From contig NZ_CM011002.1 in NCBI RefSeq assembly GCF_000158095.2, forward strand, positions 2,371,228 through 2,435,227: a stretch of 64,000 nt of DNA. Direction: 5' to 3'. The stretch is from Roseibium alexandrii DFL-11. GTDB lineage: Bacteria; Pseudomonadota; Alphaproteobacteria; Rhizobiales; Stappiaceae. The notes below the pieces were generated by a model, which ran no database searches, was not told the origin of the DNA, and saw only the letters and a list, made by a program, of their open reading frames with translations. Shown here one piece after another: positions 18,414-26,268 of the stretch; the first letter of the stretch is position 1, and each line of letters opens with the position of its first letter. Both the position numbers and the translations under genes were made by a program.

Positions 18414-18770
18414 GGGGGGAACCCCTTTCCAATGTCTGGCTGCAACCGCCTTTTAAAAAAGTTGGTAGGCGCTGCAGTTTCACGTCGCAGGGTGCCAAAG
18501 ATGCGAGCGCGCTTCCCCCGGGATGGAACCGGAGGGCGTACAAGGATCTTCAGCGACGGTTGGGCCATGCAGCACCGTGTTTTGGATGCGCAAAGCTTTC
18601 CCGCGTCGGGAATGCCGTTGATTGGATCGGGAGAAACCGAACCGCACGTCGGGCAAGGATGTAACAAGTGCCTCTTCTGTTACCCCGGAGGTTGGAGACC
18701 CCGGCAGAGACCAAAAGGGCCCTCTTACGTCGTTGCTTTAAGCCGTCCGGATTGACTGCCCCGCCCCTTG
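18414..18770 (-). ncRNA. Structured leader of ornithine decarboxylase, candidate speF motif
   Basis: About 510 bp separate this gene from the upstream one, far more than elsewhere in the window. On the minus strand several hairpins can be drawn: GTAACA/TGTTAC, TTCCCG/CGGGAA, TCGCA/TGCGA, and a stem next to the ribosome-binding site pairing 18440-18450 with 18468-18477 around an A/T-rich loop. An RNA element called speF is known upstream of ornithine decarboxylase genes in alphaproteobacteria. Assigning this leader to it is inference from position and foldability; the 5' boundary is approximate. Confidence 0.45.
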
Positions 18771-18923
18771 GCGGTGTTTATTGGCAGCTACCCCTTAAGA
18801 GATTTCATCGAAATCCCATGAACGACCACGGGCACGTGCGAATTTGGGCAGTGGGTATATGACCCGGTTTGCCCCCCTGCGCAACAGGAAATTTTTGCAT
18901 GACTGTATTTTGGTGAATGCAAT

Positions 18924-19820
18924 TCAGGCGTCAGCCAGTCGTGTACAGCCGCGTCCAGCATTTTTTGCCAGGTACAGCGCCTCATCGGCTTTTTTGATCA
19001 TGTTTTCTGCATCGGTCGCAACCGGGGCTTTTTTCTCCGAGATCCCGATGCTTACGGAAAACCTGAGCCCCCCGACCTCAATTCCAGATAATTTTTCATG
19101 GATCCGGTCGGCGCGTTTTGCGGCATCTGTTATCCCTGTGTCCGGCAATAAAACAACAAATTCCTCGCCGCCATACCGTGCCGCCACATCGCCGGTCCTG
19201 CACGACTTTTGCAGGAGTCCTCCGAACTCTCTCAGCACCGTATCACCCCGTTGATGCCCATACTCATCATTGATTGTCTTGAAATGATCAATATCGATCA
19301 GAAGCACCGAGAGAGCACGGTCGGCCCGGTTGGCCTGTGACAAAAGCATGGCAAATTGTTCGCTCAACTCGCGCCGGTTCAAAAGCCCGGTCAGCGCATC
19401 CCGTTTGGCGAGGTTGGCAAGAGATTCTGCCTGATCCTGCAGCTTTTCTCTGGTCTCGATCAACTCATCATACAGTTTGGACCGGTTCGTCGCATCGAAA
19501 AGCGCCCAATAATGATGACCCGTTCCGGTCGTATCCTGTTTTACGGAAATCAGTACGGGCACACGCTCCTCATCGGCTGTTTTCACCATGACCTGGAGCT
19601 CTTGGCACACGCCCTCTTGCAACAACATTGGGTAAAGATAACTGTCGAACAGGATCAGGCTCGATCTCGTGAATAGCGCGCTCAACCCTTCGACTGAAAT
19701 GACATCGGCGTCGTGACCATATTCATTCAAGACAAAGGAATTTGCGTAAAGAACCCGGCGATCTGCATCCGTGATGAGCAGACCGCAATTGAACAGGTTA
19801 AGGTCAGGCGGCGGAAACAA
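18924..19820 (-). CDS. PAS-GGDEF diguanylate cyclase, partner of the RsbQ-like hydrolase
   Basis: A 298-residue cytosolic protein: a PAS domain (about residues 5-110, CGLLITDADRRVLYANSFVL onward), a coiled linker (115-140), then a GGDEF domain with active-site GGEEF (217-221), the DIDHFKTINDEYGH substrate segment and an intact inhibitory site RTGD (208-211). It should make c-di-GMP under product feedback. There is no transmembrane segment. The start is TTG 19820 with GAGGTGA upstream, inside the last codons of the hydrolase gene (17-bp overlap), so translation of the two is likely coupled. The PAS domain takes the place held by the RsbP PAS domain in Bacillus, which suggests that the hydrolase product is sensed here. 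Confidence 0.88.
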   Translation of the reverse strand: MFPPPDLNLFNCGLLITDADRRVLYANSFVLNEYGHDADVISVEGLSALFTRSSLILFDSYLYPMLLQEGVCQELQVMVKTADEERVPVLISVKQDTTGTGHHYWALFDATNRSKLYDELIETREKLQDQAESLANLAKRDALTGLLNRRELSEQFAMLLSQANRADRALSVLLIDIDHFKTINDEYGHQRGDTVLREFGGLLQKSCRTGDVAARYGGEEFVVLLPDTGITDAAKRADRIHEKLSGIEVGGLRFSVSIGISEKKAPVATDAENMIKKADEALYLAKNAGRGCTRLADA

Positions 19821-20616
19821 AGGCAGTCACCTCACGAACGACGTCCCTTGGGTGTGTCATGTGAAGACAATGCCCGTCGGCCTCGACGATGCGAAGAACG
19901 GCGTCCAGCATATTTTGTTGGATGAACGCCCCGATCTCTGGCGCTGCGAGACTGTCCCGAGCGCTTTGTAAGACCAACGCAGGGGCCTTGGAACGCGACA
20001 AGTCTTGCCTGTTGTCGGCGAAGAAAGTCGCCATAGCAAAATTCTTGGCCAGAACTGGATCGGTTGAACAAAAACTGTCGTTTAACTCTTGAACAAGATC
20101 GTCCGGATTTGTTTGTCCCATGACCAGCGGCGCGAGGTATCCGGCCCACCCAATATAGTTCTTGTCCATCAGGCTGATCAGTTCCTCCAAGTCAGCCCTT
20201 TCAAAACCGCCGTGATAGCCGGGTGGGTCGTTCAAAAAACACGGTGAAGGACACACCATCACCAATTTTGAAATAAGCTCCGGTCGAGAAATGCTGGCCA
20301 AAAGCCCGATCATTGAACTCACCGAGTGGCCGACAAGAACCGTGTCCTTTAGCCCAAGTGCGTCATGGATTTCCACGACGTCCTCCGCGTACCCCTCCAA
20401 AGACGCGTATCGGTCCCTGTCATAGAGCGAAACATCTGACTGACCAGACCCACAATAATCGAACAGGACAACCCGGTGATCCTTTGCAAGATCACCTTCC
20501 ACGAAACGCCACATGTTTTGATCACAACCAAAGCCATGCGCCAAGACAAGCGTAGTATCACCACTGCCGGTCATGCGCACGTTGTTGCGTCGCATAATGT
20601 CGTCTTCAGTCAGCAT
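19804..20616 (-). CDS. rsbQ: RsbQ-like alpha/beta hydrolase (signal-generating, KAI2/DAD2 relative)
   Basis: A 270-residue cytosolic alpha/beta hydrolase very close to Bacillus subtilis RsbQ, which generates or delivers a small hydrophobic cofactor to the PAS domain of RsbP. Seen: AHGFGCDQNMWRFV, HRVVLFDYCGSGQSD, the nucleophile GHSVSSMIG with Ser98, SPCFLNDPPGYHGGFE, KNYIGWAGYLAPL, FCSTDPVLAK, Asp221 (SARDSL) and His249 (DGHCLHM). From memory of RsbQ (Ser96, Asp219, His247) the spacing is identical. AAAAGGTG before ATG 20616 and the RsbQ-like length favour this start; ATG 20661 and GTG 20667 are in frame upstream. It overlaps the PAS-GGDEF gene and not a phosphatase gene. Confidence 0.88.
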   Translation of the reverse strand: MLTEDDIMRRNNVRMTGSGDTTLVLAHGFGCDQNMWRFVEGDLAKDHRVVLFDYCGSGQSDVSLYDRDRYASLEGYAEDVVEIHDALGLKDTVLVGHSVSSMIGLLASISRPELISKLVMVCPSPCFLNDPPGYHGGFERADLEELISLMDKNYIGWAGYLAPLVMGQTNPDDLVQELNDSFCSTDPVLAKNFAMATFFADNRQDLSRSKAPALVLQSARDSLAAPEIGAFIQQNMLDAVLRIVEADGHCLHMTHPRDVVREVTAFVSAA

Positions 20617-20941
20617 GGGCACCTTTTGACTATCGTGGACCGTGTGTTCGTCATCTGACATCCTCACTGGACGCTGATTATTTGACTAGTCCTGAAATTA
20701 AGAAAGCACTACCGCGCTCCCCTAACGCCACGCTTTCCCGAGTGAGACAGCGGAGTTTTTCAACTTTTGCGACAAAAAGGTTCCAGAAGGTCTTTTCTCG
20801 ACACAAATCGCAATGACCAAACAAACAATCACAAAGCGAGTGGTTGCTGCGGATCGTCTAAGCGTTATTTGAACCGACGAGCTTCCTAAACACGGAGTGT
20901 GTCCGGACTGTTTGCCGGAGATCGAGAAGAGAGGGTGAAAA

Positions 20942-21550
20942 ATGGCATTTGCTGGTAACTTCAAGTCTGCAGTCACAGGCGCCACGATTTCTGCAGGTCT
21001 TGTCATTTCTGCAGCAGCGCAAGCAGAGCCGCATCGCTATGAGCTTGATCCGGAACACACCACGATCGCGTTCATGGTAGACCATCTGGGATATGCGGAC
21101 ACGCTCGGTGTCTTTCTGGAATTTGAGGGCAGCTTCACCTATGACATGGACACCCAGAAACTGAGCGATCTGAAGGTCACCGTTCAAACGGCTAGCGTTG
21201 AGAGCTTCAACGAAGCCCGTGACAATCATGTCCTGAACAAGGATTTTCTGGACGTTGCCAACCATCCTGTGATGACCTTCACTGCTAACAGCGGCACACC
21301 GGCTGATGACACATCCGGCGTCGTGGAGGGTGAGTTGACCCTCCTTGGCAAAACCCAGCCGTTAACACTTGATGTCACCCTCAACAAGGCCGCCAAATAT
21401 CCGTTTGGACATGGCCGTTTCACGCTCGGCATCAGCGCCCAAGGCGTGGTCAAACGCAGCGACTTCGGCATGACCTATGCCGTTGAAAACGGTTTCGTTG
21501 GAGATGACGTCCAGGTGATCATCGAAACGGAAGCCTGGCGGGTCGACTAA
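20942..21550 (+). CDS. YceI family periplasmic lipid-binding protein
   Basis: A 202-residue secreted lipocalin-like protein with a signal peptide (residues 1-28, cleavage after AAAQA). Seen: the family start EPHRYELDPEHTTIAFMVDHLG, the central SFNEARDNHVLNKDFLDVANHPVMTF pattern and GELTLLGKTQPLTLDV. YceI proteins bind isoprenoid quinone-like lipids in a beta-barrel; the physiological role varies. GAGAGGGTG before ATG 20942 fixes the start. It is monocistronic and converges on the unknown gene at 21560. Confidence 0.9.
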   Translation: MAFAGNFKSAVTGATISAGLVISAAAQAEPHRYELDPEHTTIAFMVDHLGYADTLGVFLEFEGSFTYDMDTQKLSDLKVTVQTASVESFNEARDNHVLNKDFLDVANHPVMTFTANSGTPADDTSGVVEGELTLLGKTQPLTLDVTLNKAAKYPFGHGRFTLGISAQGVVKRSDFGMTYAVENGFVGDDVQVIIETEAWRVD

Positions 21551-21559
21551 GCGCCGGAC

Positions 21560-22561
21560 TTAAATCACTTTCTCCATCAACGGCTTGAGCGCCGGGTGTA
21601 TATCCGGGCTCTCTTGCCGGATAAAGCGCAGCAAGGCCTTTTCGTTCTCATGAAGAACACCGTCGCGGCCAATACGATCGACAAGCCACTGAGCCTCATC
21701 CTCGGTCACCAACTCATTCACTGCAATCCCGGCTGCCATGGCAGCGCCTTTTGCGGCAAAAGGATCGGGCTGATCGGAGTAGGCATCGCGGACCCCGCTG
21801 ACACCGCCGCCGAACATGGATTTGAAGAACCCGGAAATACCGCCATCAAAGCCTCCGGGACTGTTGATCCAGTCTTCGCGCGCCAGTGCAACCTCCCGCG
21901 GCGGCGAAGCGAAACCCGACAGCGCCATCAAGTAATTGGCGACCGCCTTGGCAAACAGCTCCGACCAGGCCGGAGCGTTATCGGATTCACTGGTGGCATC
22001 ATTCAGATCAAACAGGATTTCAGCTTCCGCCTTGGATATGGCGATGCCCCCACAGCCAGCCCCAGCGTACAGAACGCGCCGAAGGATCTCCACTTCCGCA
22101 TCTAAGATCACGCCTGGGGTCAAGGTTGCGCCAGAGCGGGTTGCCCCCTGCCCTGAAATGACGGAATCGGCCACAATCTTCAGAGCGAACTGTTCCAGGA
22201 ACCGGGGCGCCTGGCGCGCCTTTTCCAGGACATGCAGAACGGCATCAAGTTCCGTGCGGCTGCACACCTGGCCATTCGCAGTGATCTGGCCGATCAGCCA
22301 GTGGGCATTTTCGTCAGAAACGTACCCTTGAGGGTTTGCCTGATGGACGAGGATATCGCCGATCGCCTCAGGAAACAGCTCGAACCAGGTTTGAGGCATC
22401 GCGAGACCAGCAGTGTTCAGCCGGAATAGACCCGCGCCCTCTTCCAGAGTGACATGCATGTCGCCATAGATGTACCGGCGTACCGTAATGACATCATCAT
22501 TTGAAAACTGACCGTCCGAAATCTTGACGTCCAGAAATTCACCCAAGCCCGGTTTTGCCAT
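21560..22561 (-). CDS. Uncharacterised protein with internal duplication
   Basis: A 333-residue, mostly helical, cytosolic protein that I do not recognise. It appears built from repeated units. AGLFRLN with TWFELFPEAIGDILV near the N terminus resembles EILFDLN with AWSELFAKAVANYLM in the middle. YVSDENAHWLIGQI resembles LVTEDEAQWLVDRI, each followed by a GQV/DGVL segment with acidic residues and an LL/LH helix. The latter pattern recalls TerB-like helical domains, but that is only a suggestion. A Gly/Phe-rich linker (GGFDGGISGFFKSMFGGG) joins the halves. GGGGGACAC before ATG 22561 selects this start over 22573. Confidence 0.75.
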   Translation of the reverse strand: MAKPGLGEFLDVKISDGQFSNDDVITVRRYIYGDMHVTLEEGAGLFRLNTAGLAMPQTWFELFPEAIGDILVHQANPQGYVSDENAHWLIGQITANGQVCSRTELDAVLHVLEKARQAPRFLEQFALKIVADSVISGQGATRSGATLTPGVILDAEVEILRRVLYAGAGCGGIAISKAEAEILFDLNDATSESDNAPAWSELFAKAVANYLMALSGFASPPREVALAREDWINSPGGFDGGISGFFKSMFGGGVSGVRDAYSDQPDPFAAKGAAMAAGIAVNELVTEDEAQWLVDRIGRDGVLHENEKALLRFIRQESPDIHPALKPLMEKVI

Positions 22562-22640
22562 TGTGTCCCCCATCTAATTGGCACCGCACTATCTGCCAGC
22601 AACCTTGAAGATAGGGTTACGCACGGTGCAGCTTGACGGC

Positions 22641-22669
22641 AAAAAAGGGAACCGCGCGGGCGGCTCCCT
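22641..22669 (-). terminator. Intrinsic terminator after the EF-hand gene
   Basis: On the minus strand, GGGAGCCG and CGGTTCCC form a stem around CCCGCG, followed directly by TTTTTT. It lies about 85 bp downstream of the EF-hand gene stop at 22753. Confidence 0.8.
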
Positions 22670-22752
22670 CTCTGTATCCGGGTTCCAGGGACGGGGGGAT
22701 TTGGACCCGGTCAGCTTCCTACAGGCGGGCGCAGGAAGCTGTTTCTTAGGGC

Positions 22753-23715
22753 CTAACTACGGTCGCGGTGCTTGCCGTGCTTACCCTTGTGGCTGCGTTT
22801 GAAGTCGGACTTGGTGATCACGCCATCGCCGTTCCGGTCCACCCGGTTCAGCATCTTCGACATGGCTTGTTCCTGCTCTTCCGCCGTGATGCCCAGGCTG
22901 CCATCAGCATCTGCGCGCTGGAACATATCGACGATGCGGGCATCATTCATGGCCAGCCACAGCGGTCCGAAGTCTTCCAGGGTGAAAGAGCCGCTGCCGT
23001 TGGTGTCGGCAAGGGCGAACAATTCGGCACGTTTGGCGTCAAAGTCTTCGCGGGTCACAGAACCGGTTCCATCGGTGTCAAATACCGCCATGAACATGCC
23101 GGCCGGGCCACCGCGGCGTCCGTGGGCATGGCGCTTGCCATGCTCGCCGCGCTTACCGGCTTCGGCCTTCTTACCGCCGCCGTCATGACCGCGTTTGCCA
23201 CCGCGCACCTTCTCAACGACACCGTTGTCGTCGCGGTCCAGCCGGTTGAACATCCGGTTGGCCATACGATCCACCTCGGCCTGGGTTACGATCCCGTCTC
23301 CGTCCCGGTCGAGGCGCTGAAACACGCGAACCATGCGGTCATTCGACCGGTCCAGGAAAGCAGCCTTGAATTCCTCGAGGCTAATCTCGCCATCACCGTT
23401 GGTGTCGGCTGCGGCAAAATCGGCGGTGCGGACTTCCTCGATTTCGGCTTGCGTGATGGCGCCGTCCTTGTCCACGTCATAACGCTCGAAAATGCGCTTT
23501 GCCATGTGGCGGCCGCCGCGCGGGCCGTGGCTACGCTCATATCCGCCGCGATCGCCCATATGCGCCAAGCTCTGCTCGGCCACTGCTGGGTTGTTTTGCC
23601 CCCCGCCCGCGTTTGCCGCGCCGGACTGAGCATAAGCGGGCAGGCCCGCAGTGAGAGCGGTGCCGGCAACACTTGCGGCCAGGGTGGCGATTGCAATCGT
23701 CTTGAACGGTTTCAT
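22753..23715 (-). CDS. Secreted calcium-binding protein with eight EF-hand-like loops
   Basis: A 320-residue exported protein with a signal peptide (cleavage near AYAQS, residue 30). EF-hand loops begin near Asp80, 104, 136, 160, 213, 237, 269 and 293. Six are canonical (DVDKDG, DTNGDG, DRDGDG, DTDGTG, DTNGSG, DRNGDG); the fourth (DRDDNGVVEKVR) lacks the final Glu, and the seventh (DADGSLG) has a shifted Gly. A very basic Lys/Gly/His-rich linker (about 170-205) splits the loops four and four, and the C terminus is also Lys/His-rich. AAGGAG before ATG 23715 sets the start; the frame upstream is spurious. It is divergent from a two-component system with a shared operator-like site. Confidence 0.9.
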   Translation of the reverse strand: MKPFKTIAIATLAASVAGTALTAGLPAYAQSGAANAGGGQNNPAVAEQSLAHMGDRGGYERSHGPRGGRHMAKRIFERYDVDKDGAITQAEIEEVRTADFAAADTNGDGEISLEEFKAAFLDRSNDRMVRVFQRLDRDGDGIVTQAEVDRMANRMFNRLDRDDNGVVEKVRGGKRGHDGGGKKAEAGKRGEHGKRHAHGRRGGPAGMFMAVFDTDGTGSVTREDFDAKRAELFALADTNGSGSFTLEDFGPLWLAMNDARIVDMFQRADADGSLGITAEEQEQAMSKMLNRVDRNGDGVITKSDFKRSHKGKHGKHRDRS

Positions 23716-23825
23716 TCCAACAACTCCTTGGTTCGTTGATGGGCTCAAGGTAGGTGGCATTTGTCGCAAGAATACATGCCAAAACCCGGTGAAGTGTCGC
23801 AATCTGTCTCTGGTCCGGCGCTTGA

Positions 23826-23843
23826 TACAGTTTGTTACAAACT
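23826..23843. promoter_or_regulatory. RstA-box-like operator between the EF-hand gene and the two-component operon
   Basis: AGTTTGTTACAAACT (23829-23843) is a perfect 15-bp palindrome. With the preceding bases it reads TACAGTTTGTTACA (23826-23839), one mismatch from the RstA box TACATNTNGTTACA as I recall it. It lies about 110 bp from each start codon, placed to control both directions. The binding protein is inferred to be the neighbouring OmpR-type regulator. Confidence 0.55.
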
Positions 23844-23951
23844 CCGCTCGCACCGGGGCCCGGTTGTTATTACTTTTCCTTTAGATACAACACAGTTCGC
23901 GAATGCTTGTGCTGAAACGGCACCTTGCACCGCGACCGAGTGGAGATAAAG

Positions 23952-24680
23952 GTGAGCGATCCGAGCCCACATATTCTAGTCGTCGATGACCACCGTGATA
24001 TCCGCGAAACCCTCGCCCGGTATCTGGTGAAGAACGGGCTGCGCGCGACGGCTTGCGAAAATGCATCCGCTGCCCGCAAGGCCCTAAAGGCCGCCTCTAT
24101 CGATCTGGTGGTCCTCGACATCATGATGCCGGGCGAAGATGGGCTGTCGCTGTGCCGTCATCTTGTCGAAACGGGCTCCATGCCGGTGATCCTTCTCACC
24201 GCCATGGCCGATGATACGGACCGGGTGATCGGTCTGGAGATCGGCGCCGATGACTATGTCACCAAACCCTTCAACCCGCGCGAATTGCTTGCCCGCATCC
24301 GGGCTGTGCTGCGGCGGACATCGCTGGTGCCAAAGGACCGCGACCCGATCGAACAGGACCGGATGCATTTCGACGGTTGGGCCCTCAATGTGACCCGCCG
24401 GGAATTGACGGATCCGGACGGCGTTGCGGTCGCCCTTTCCAGCGGAGAATTTCAACTGCTCTGCGCGTTCCTGAAACGGCCGAAGATGGTCCTGAACCGC
24501 GATCAGCTGATGGATCTTACCACGGGGCGCACGCCGGCCGTTTTCGACCGGTCCATCGACAATCAGGTCTCGCGCTTGCGCCGGAAAATTGAAGAGGACC
24601 CGAAAGATCCCAAGCTGATCAAAACCGTCTGGGGCGGCGGTTACATGTTTACAGCCGATGTGAAAGAGCAGGTGGAATGA
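23952..24680 (+). CDS. OmpR-family response regulator
   Basis: A 242-residue DNA-binding regulator: receiver domain (about residues 5-118) with acidic pocket VVDDH, phospho-acceptor Asp56 (VVLDIMMPGEDG), Thr in ILLTAM and Lys in VTKPF; then a winged-helix effector domain (about 140-235) with LSSGEFQLLCAFLKRP, RSIDNQVSRLRRKIE and VWGGGYMF. GTG 23952 with TGGAGA upstream is preferred over TTG 23925. The stop overlaps the kinase start by ATGA. It probably acts on its own promoter and the divergent EF-hand gene. Confidence 0.93.
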   Translation: MSDPSPHILVVDDHRDIRETLARYLVKNGLRATACENASAARKALKAASIDLVVLDIMMPGEDGLSLCRHLVETGSMPVILLTAMADDTDRVIGLEIGADDYVTKPFNPRELLARIRAVLRRTSLVPKDRDPIEQDRMHFDGWALNVTRRELTDPDGVAVALSSGEFQLLCAFLKRPKMVLNRDQLMDLTTGRTPAVFDRSIDNQVSRLRRKIEEDPKDPKLIKTVWGGGYMFTADVKEQVE

Positions 24681-26116
24681 GCGCATCGTCTCCCCGCTTC
24701 TCAGTTCTCCGGCGTTTATGGCCGCGCAACCTTGCGTCCCAGCTGATCCTGCTTTTGCTGGCGGCGATTGTGGTTGTTCAGGCGATCTCGATCTACATTT
24801 TTCACGACGAGCGCCGGATTGCCCTAGTCGCTCTTGCGCGCGACAGCATCTTGGCCCGGGCGGTCTCCATCGCGGAGCTCCTGGAAGAAACACCACCTTA
24901 TCTGCACAGCAGGGTTCTGGAAGCCAGCAGTACCCGCTATGTCGCGTTCTGGACGGGCGAGGTACCGCTTGCAAAGGAGCCGGGAAAAAGCCGGTTCGAA
25001 CAGCGTGTGCAAAACTATGCAGCGCGGCAACTTGGGTCTGAGCGGACGATCCACATCAACCTTCATTCAGATGAAAAACGCGGCCCGTCCTGGCGCAGCC
25101 GCGTTGACGGCGGCAAGGAAAGCTGGCGTGACGTGCCGAAGTCCGAGCGGCCGCGTCACCTGAAACGGGTCATGAACAAGCCGGAGGATCTGTCCCTGTC
25201 CATCCTGCTAAACGATGGCAGCTGGCTTAACATGGCCACAAGTTACCGGCCTCCGCCCGGCGCCTTCATTCCGCTGGTGGTGCAGCTTTCGCTTATGGGG
25301 CTGGCGATCATCGGCATCGTTGCCTTTGCTGTGCGCCGGGTCACCCGCCCCTTGCGCGGTCTTGCAGATGCGGCAGGCCGGCTCGGGCGCGGTGAAGATG
25401 TCGACAGTTTGCCGGAGACCGGGCCGAGCGAAGTCCGCGCCGTAACAATCGCCTTCAATGAAATGCAGGAGCGCCTGACTCGGTTTGTCCGCGACCGCAC
25501 CCGGATGCTGGCGGCAATCAGCCATGACTTGAGAACACCGATCACCTCATTGCGCCTTCGGGCGGAGTTTATCGACGATGAAGAAAATCGGACAAAGATG
25601 ATCGAGACCCTCGACGACATGGCTGCCATGGCCGAAGCGGCACTCAGGTTCGCCAAAGACGATGCAAGTCAGGAGCCGGCTGAGAAGGCGGATCTTGGTG
25701 CTTTGCTGGAGAGCTTGGCGGACGACCAGCAAGACCTTGGCCATGCTTGCGAGGTTGATGTTGAGGAACGGATTGTCCTGTCGTGCCGTCCTCTTTCCTT
25801 GAAGCGCGCATTCCGCAATCTCATAGAAAACGGCATCCGCTACGGCGGTTCGGTCAAGATCACGGCAAAGGCACTGGAGGCTGATGTGATCGTCGAGATC
25901 CATGATCAAGGCCCCGGCATCCCCGAAGACCGTCTTGCGGATGTCTTTGAACCTTTTGTGCGCCTTGAAGAAAGCCGAAGCGAAGAAACAGGTGGCATCG
26001 GCCTTGGTCTTGCGATCGCGCGATCAATCATCCACGCCCATGGCGGCACGATCACGCTTTCCAATGTGGCCGGCACTGGCTTGAGGGTAGAAGTCCGCCT
26101 CCCGAAAGGGAACTGA
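24677..26116 (+). CDS. Sensor histidine kinase, partner of the adjacent OmpR-type regulator
   Basis: A 479-residue inner-membrane kinase: a transmembrane helix (about residues 20-42), a periplasmic sensor of about 145 residues, a second helix (about 196-216), a HAMP linker (RRVTRPLRGLADAA), a dimerisation domain with phospho-acceptor His283 (AISHDLRTPITS), and an ATP-binding domain with N-box NLIENGIRYG, DQGPGIPED and GGIGLGLAIARSI. The translational overlap (ATGA) with the regulator marks a cognate pair. The signal is unknown. The neighbouring calcium-binding protein makes divalent cations or envelope stress reasonable guesses. Confidence 0.93.
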   Translation: MSASSPRFSVLRRLWPRNLASQLILLLLAAIVVVQAISIYIFHDERRIALVALARDSILARAVSIAELLEETPPYLHSRVLEASSTRYVAFWTGEVPLAKEPGKSRFEQRVQNYAARQLGSERTIHINLHSDEKRGPSWRSRVDGGKESWRDVPKSERPRHLKRVMNKPEDLSLSILLNDGSWLNMATSYRPPPGAFIPLVVQLSLMGLAIIGIVAFAVRRVTRPLRGLADAAGRLGRGEDVDSLPETGPSEVRAVTIAFNEMQERLTRFVRDRTRMLAAISHDLRTPITSLRLRAEFIDDEENRTKMIETLDDMAAMAEAALRFAKDDASQEPAEKADLGALLESLADDQQDLGHACEVDVEERIVLSCRPLSLKRAFRNLIENGIRYGGSVKITAKALEADVIVEIHDQGPGIPEDRLADVFEPFVRLEESRSEETGGIGLGLAIARSIIHAHGGTITLSNVAGTGLRVEVRLPKGN

Positions 26117-26268
26117 TCTGTGTGTTTCACGGTCTGGCCGAAGGCACGCCTGCATGCTAAGCATTTTGTCCAACAATTGATAAAACTGATGATTTTCCGG
26201 CCGGGCGTTTTTCAAAACGTCTCCTGTATGTCTTTATGGCCGGAGGTTAATACCAAAGGGAGGACACC

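Noticed and set aside
17541..18755. 404-codon plus-strand frame opposite the ornithine decarboxylase and its leader
   Set aside because: Antisense of a clear enzyme; no ribosome-binding site or family pattern.
26117..26268. Possible TPP riboswitch before the ABC importer
   Set aside because: No CTGAGA core or paired stem, so a thiamine-precursor role is not supported.
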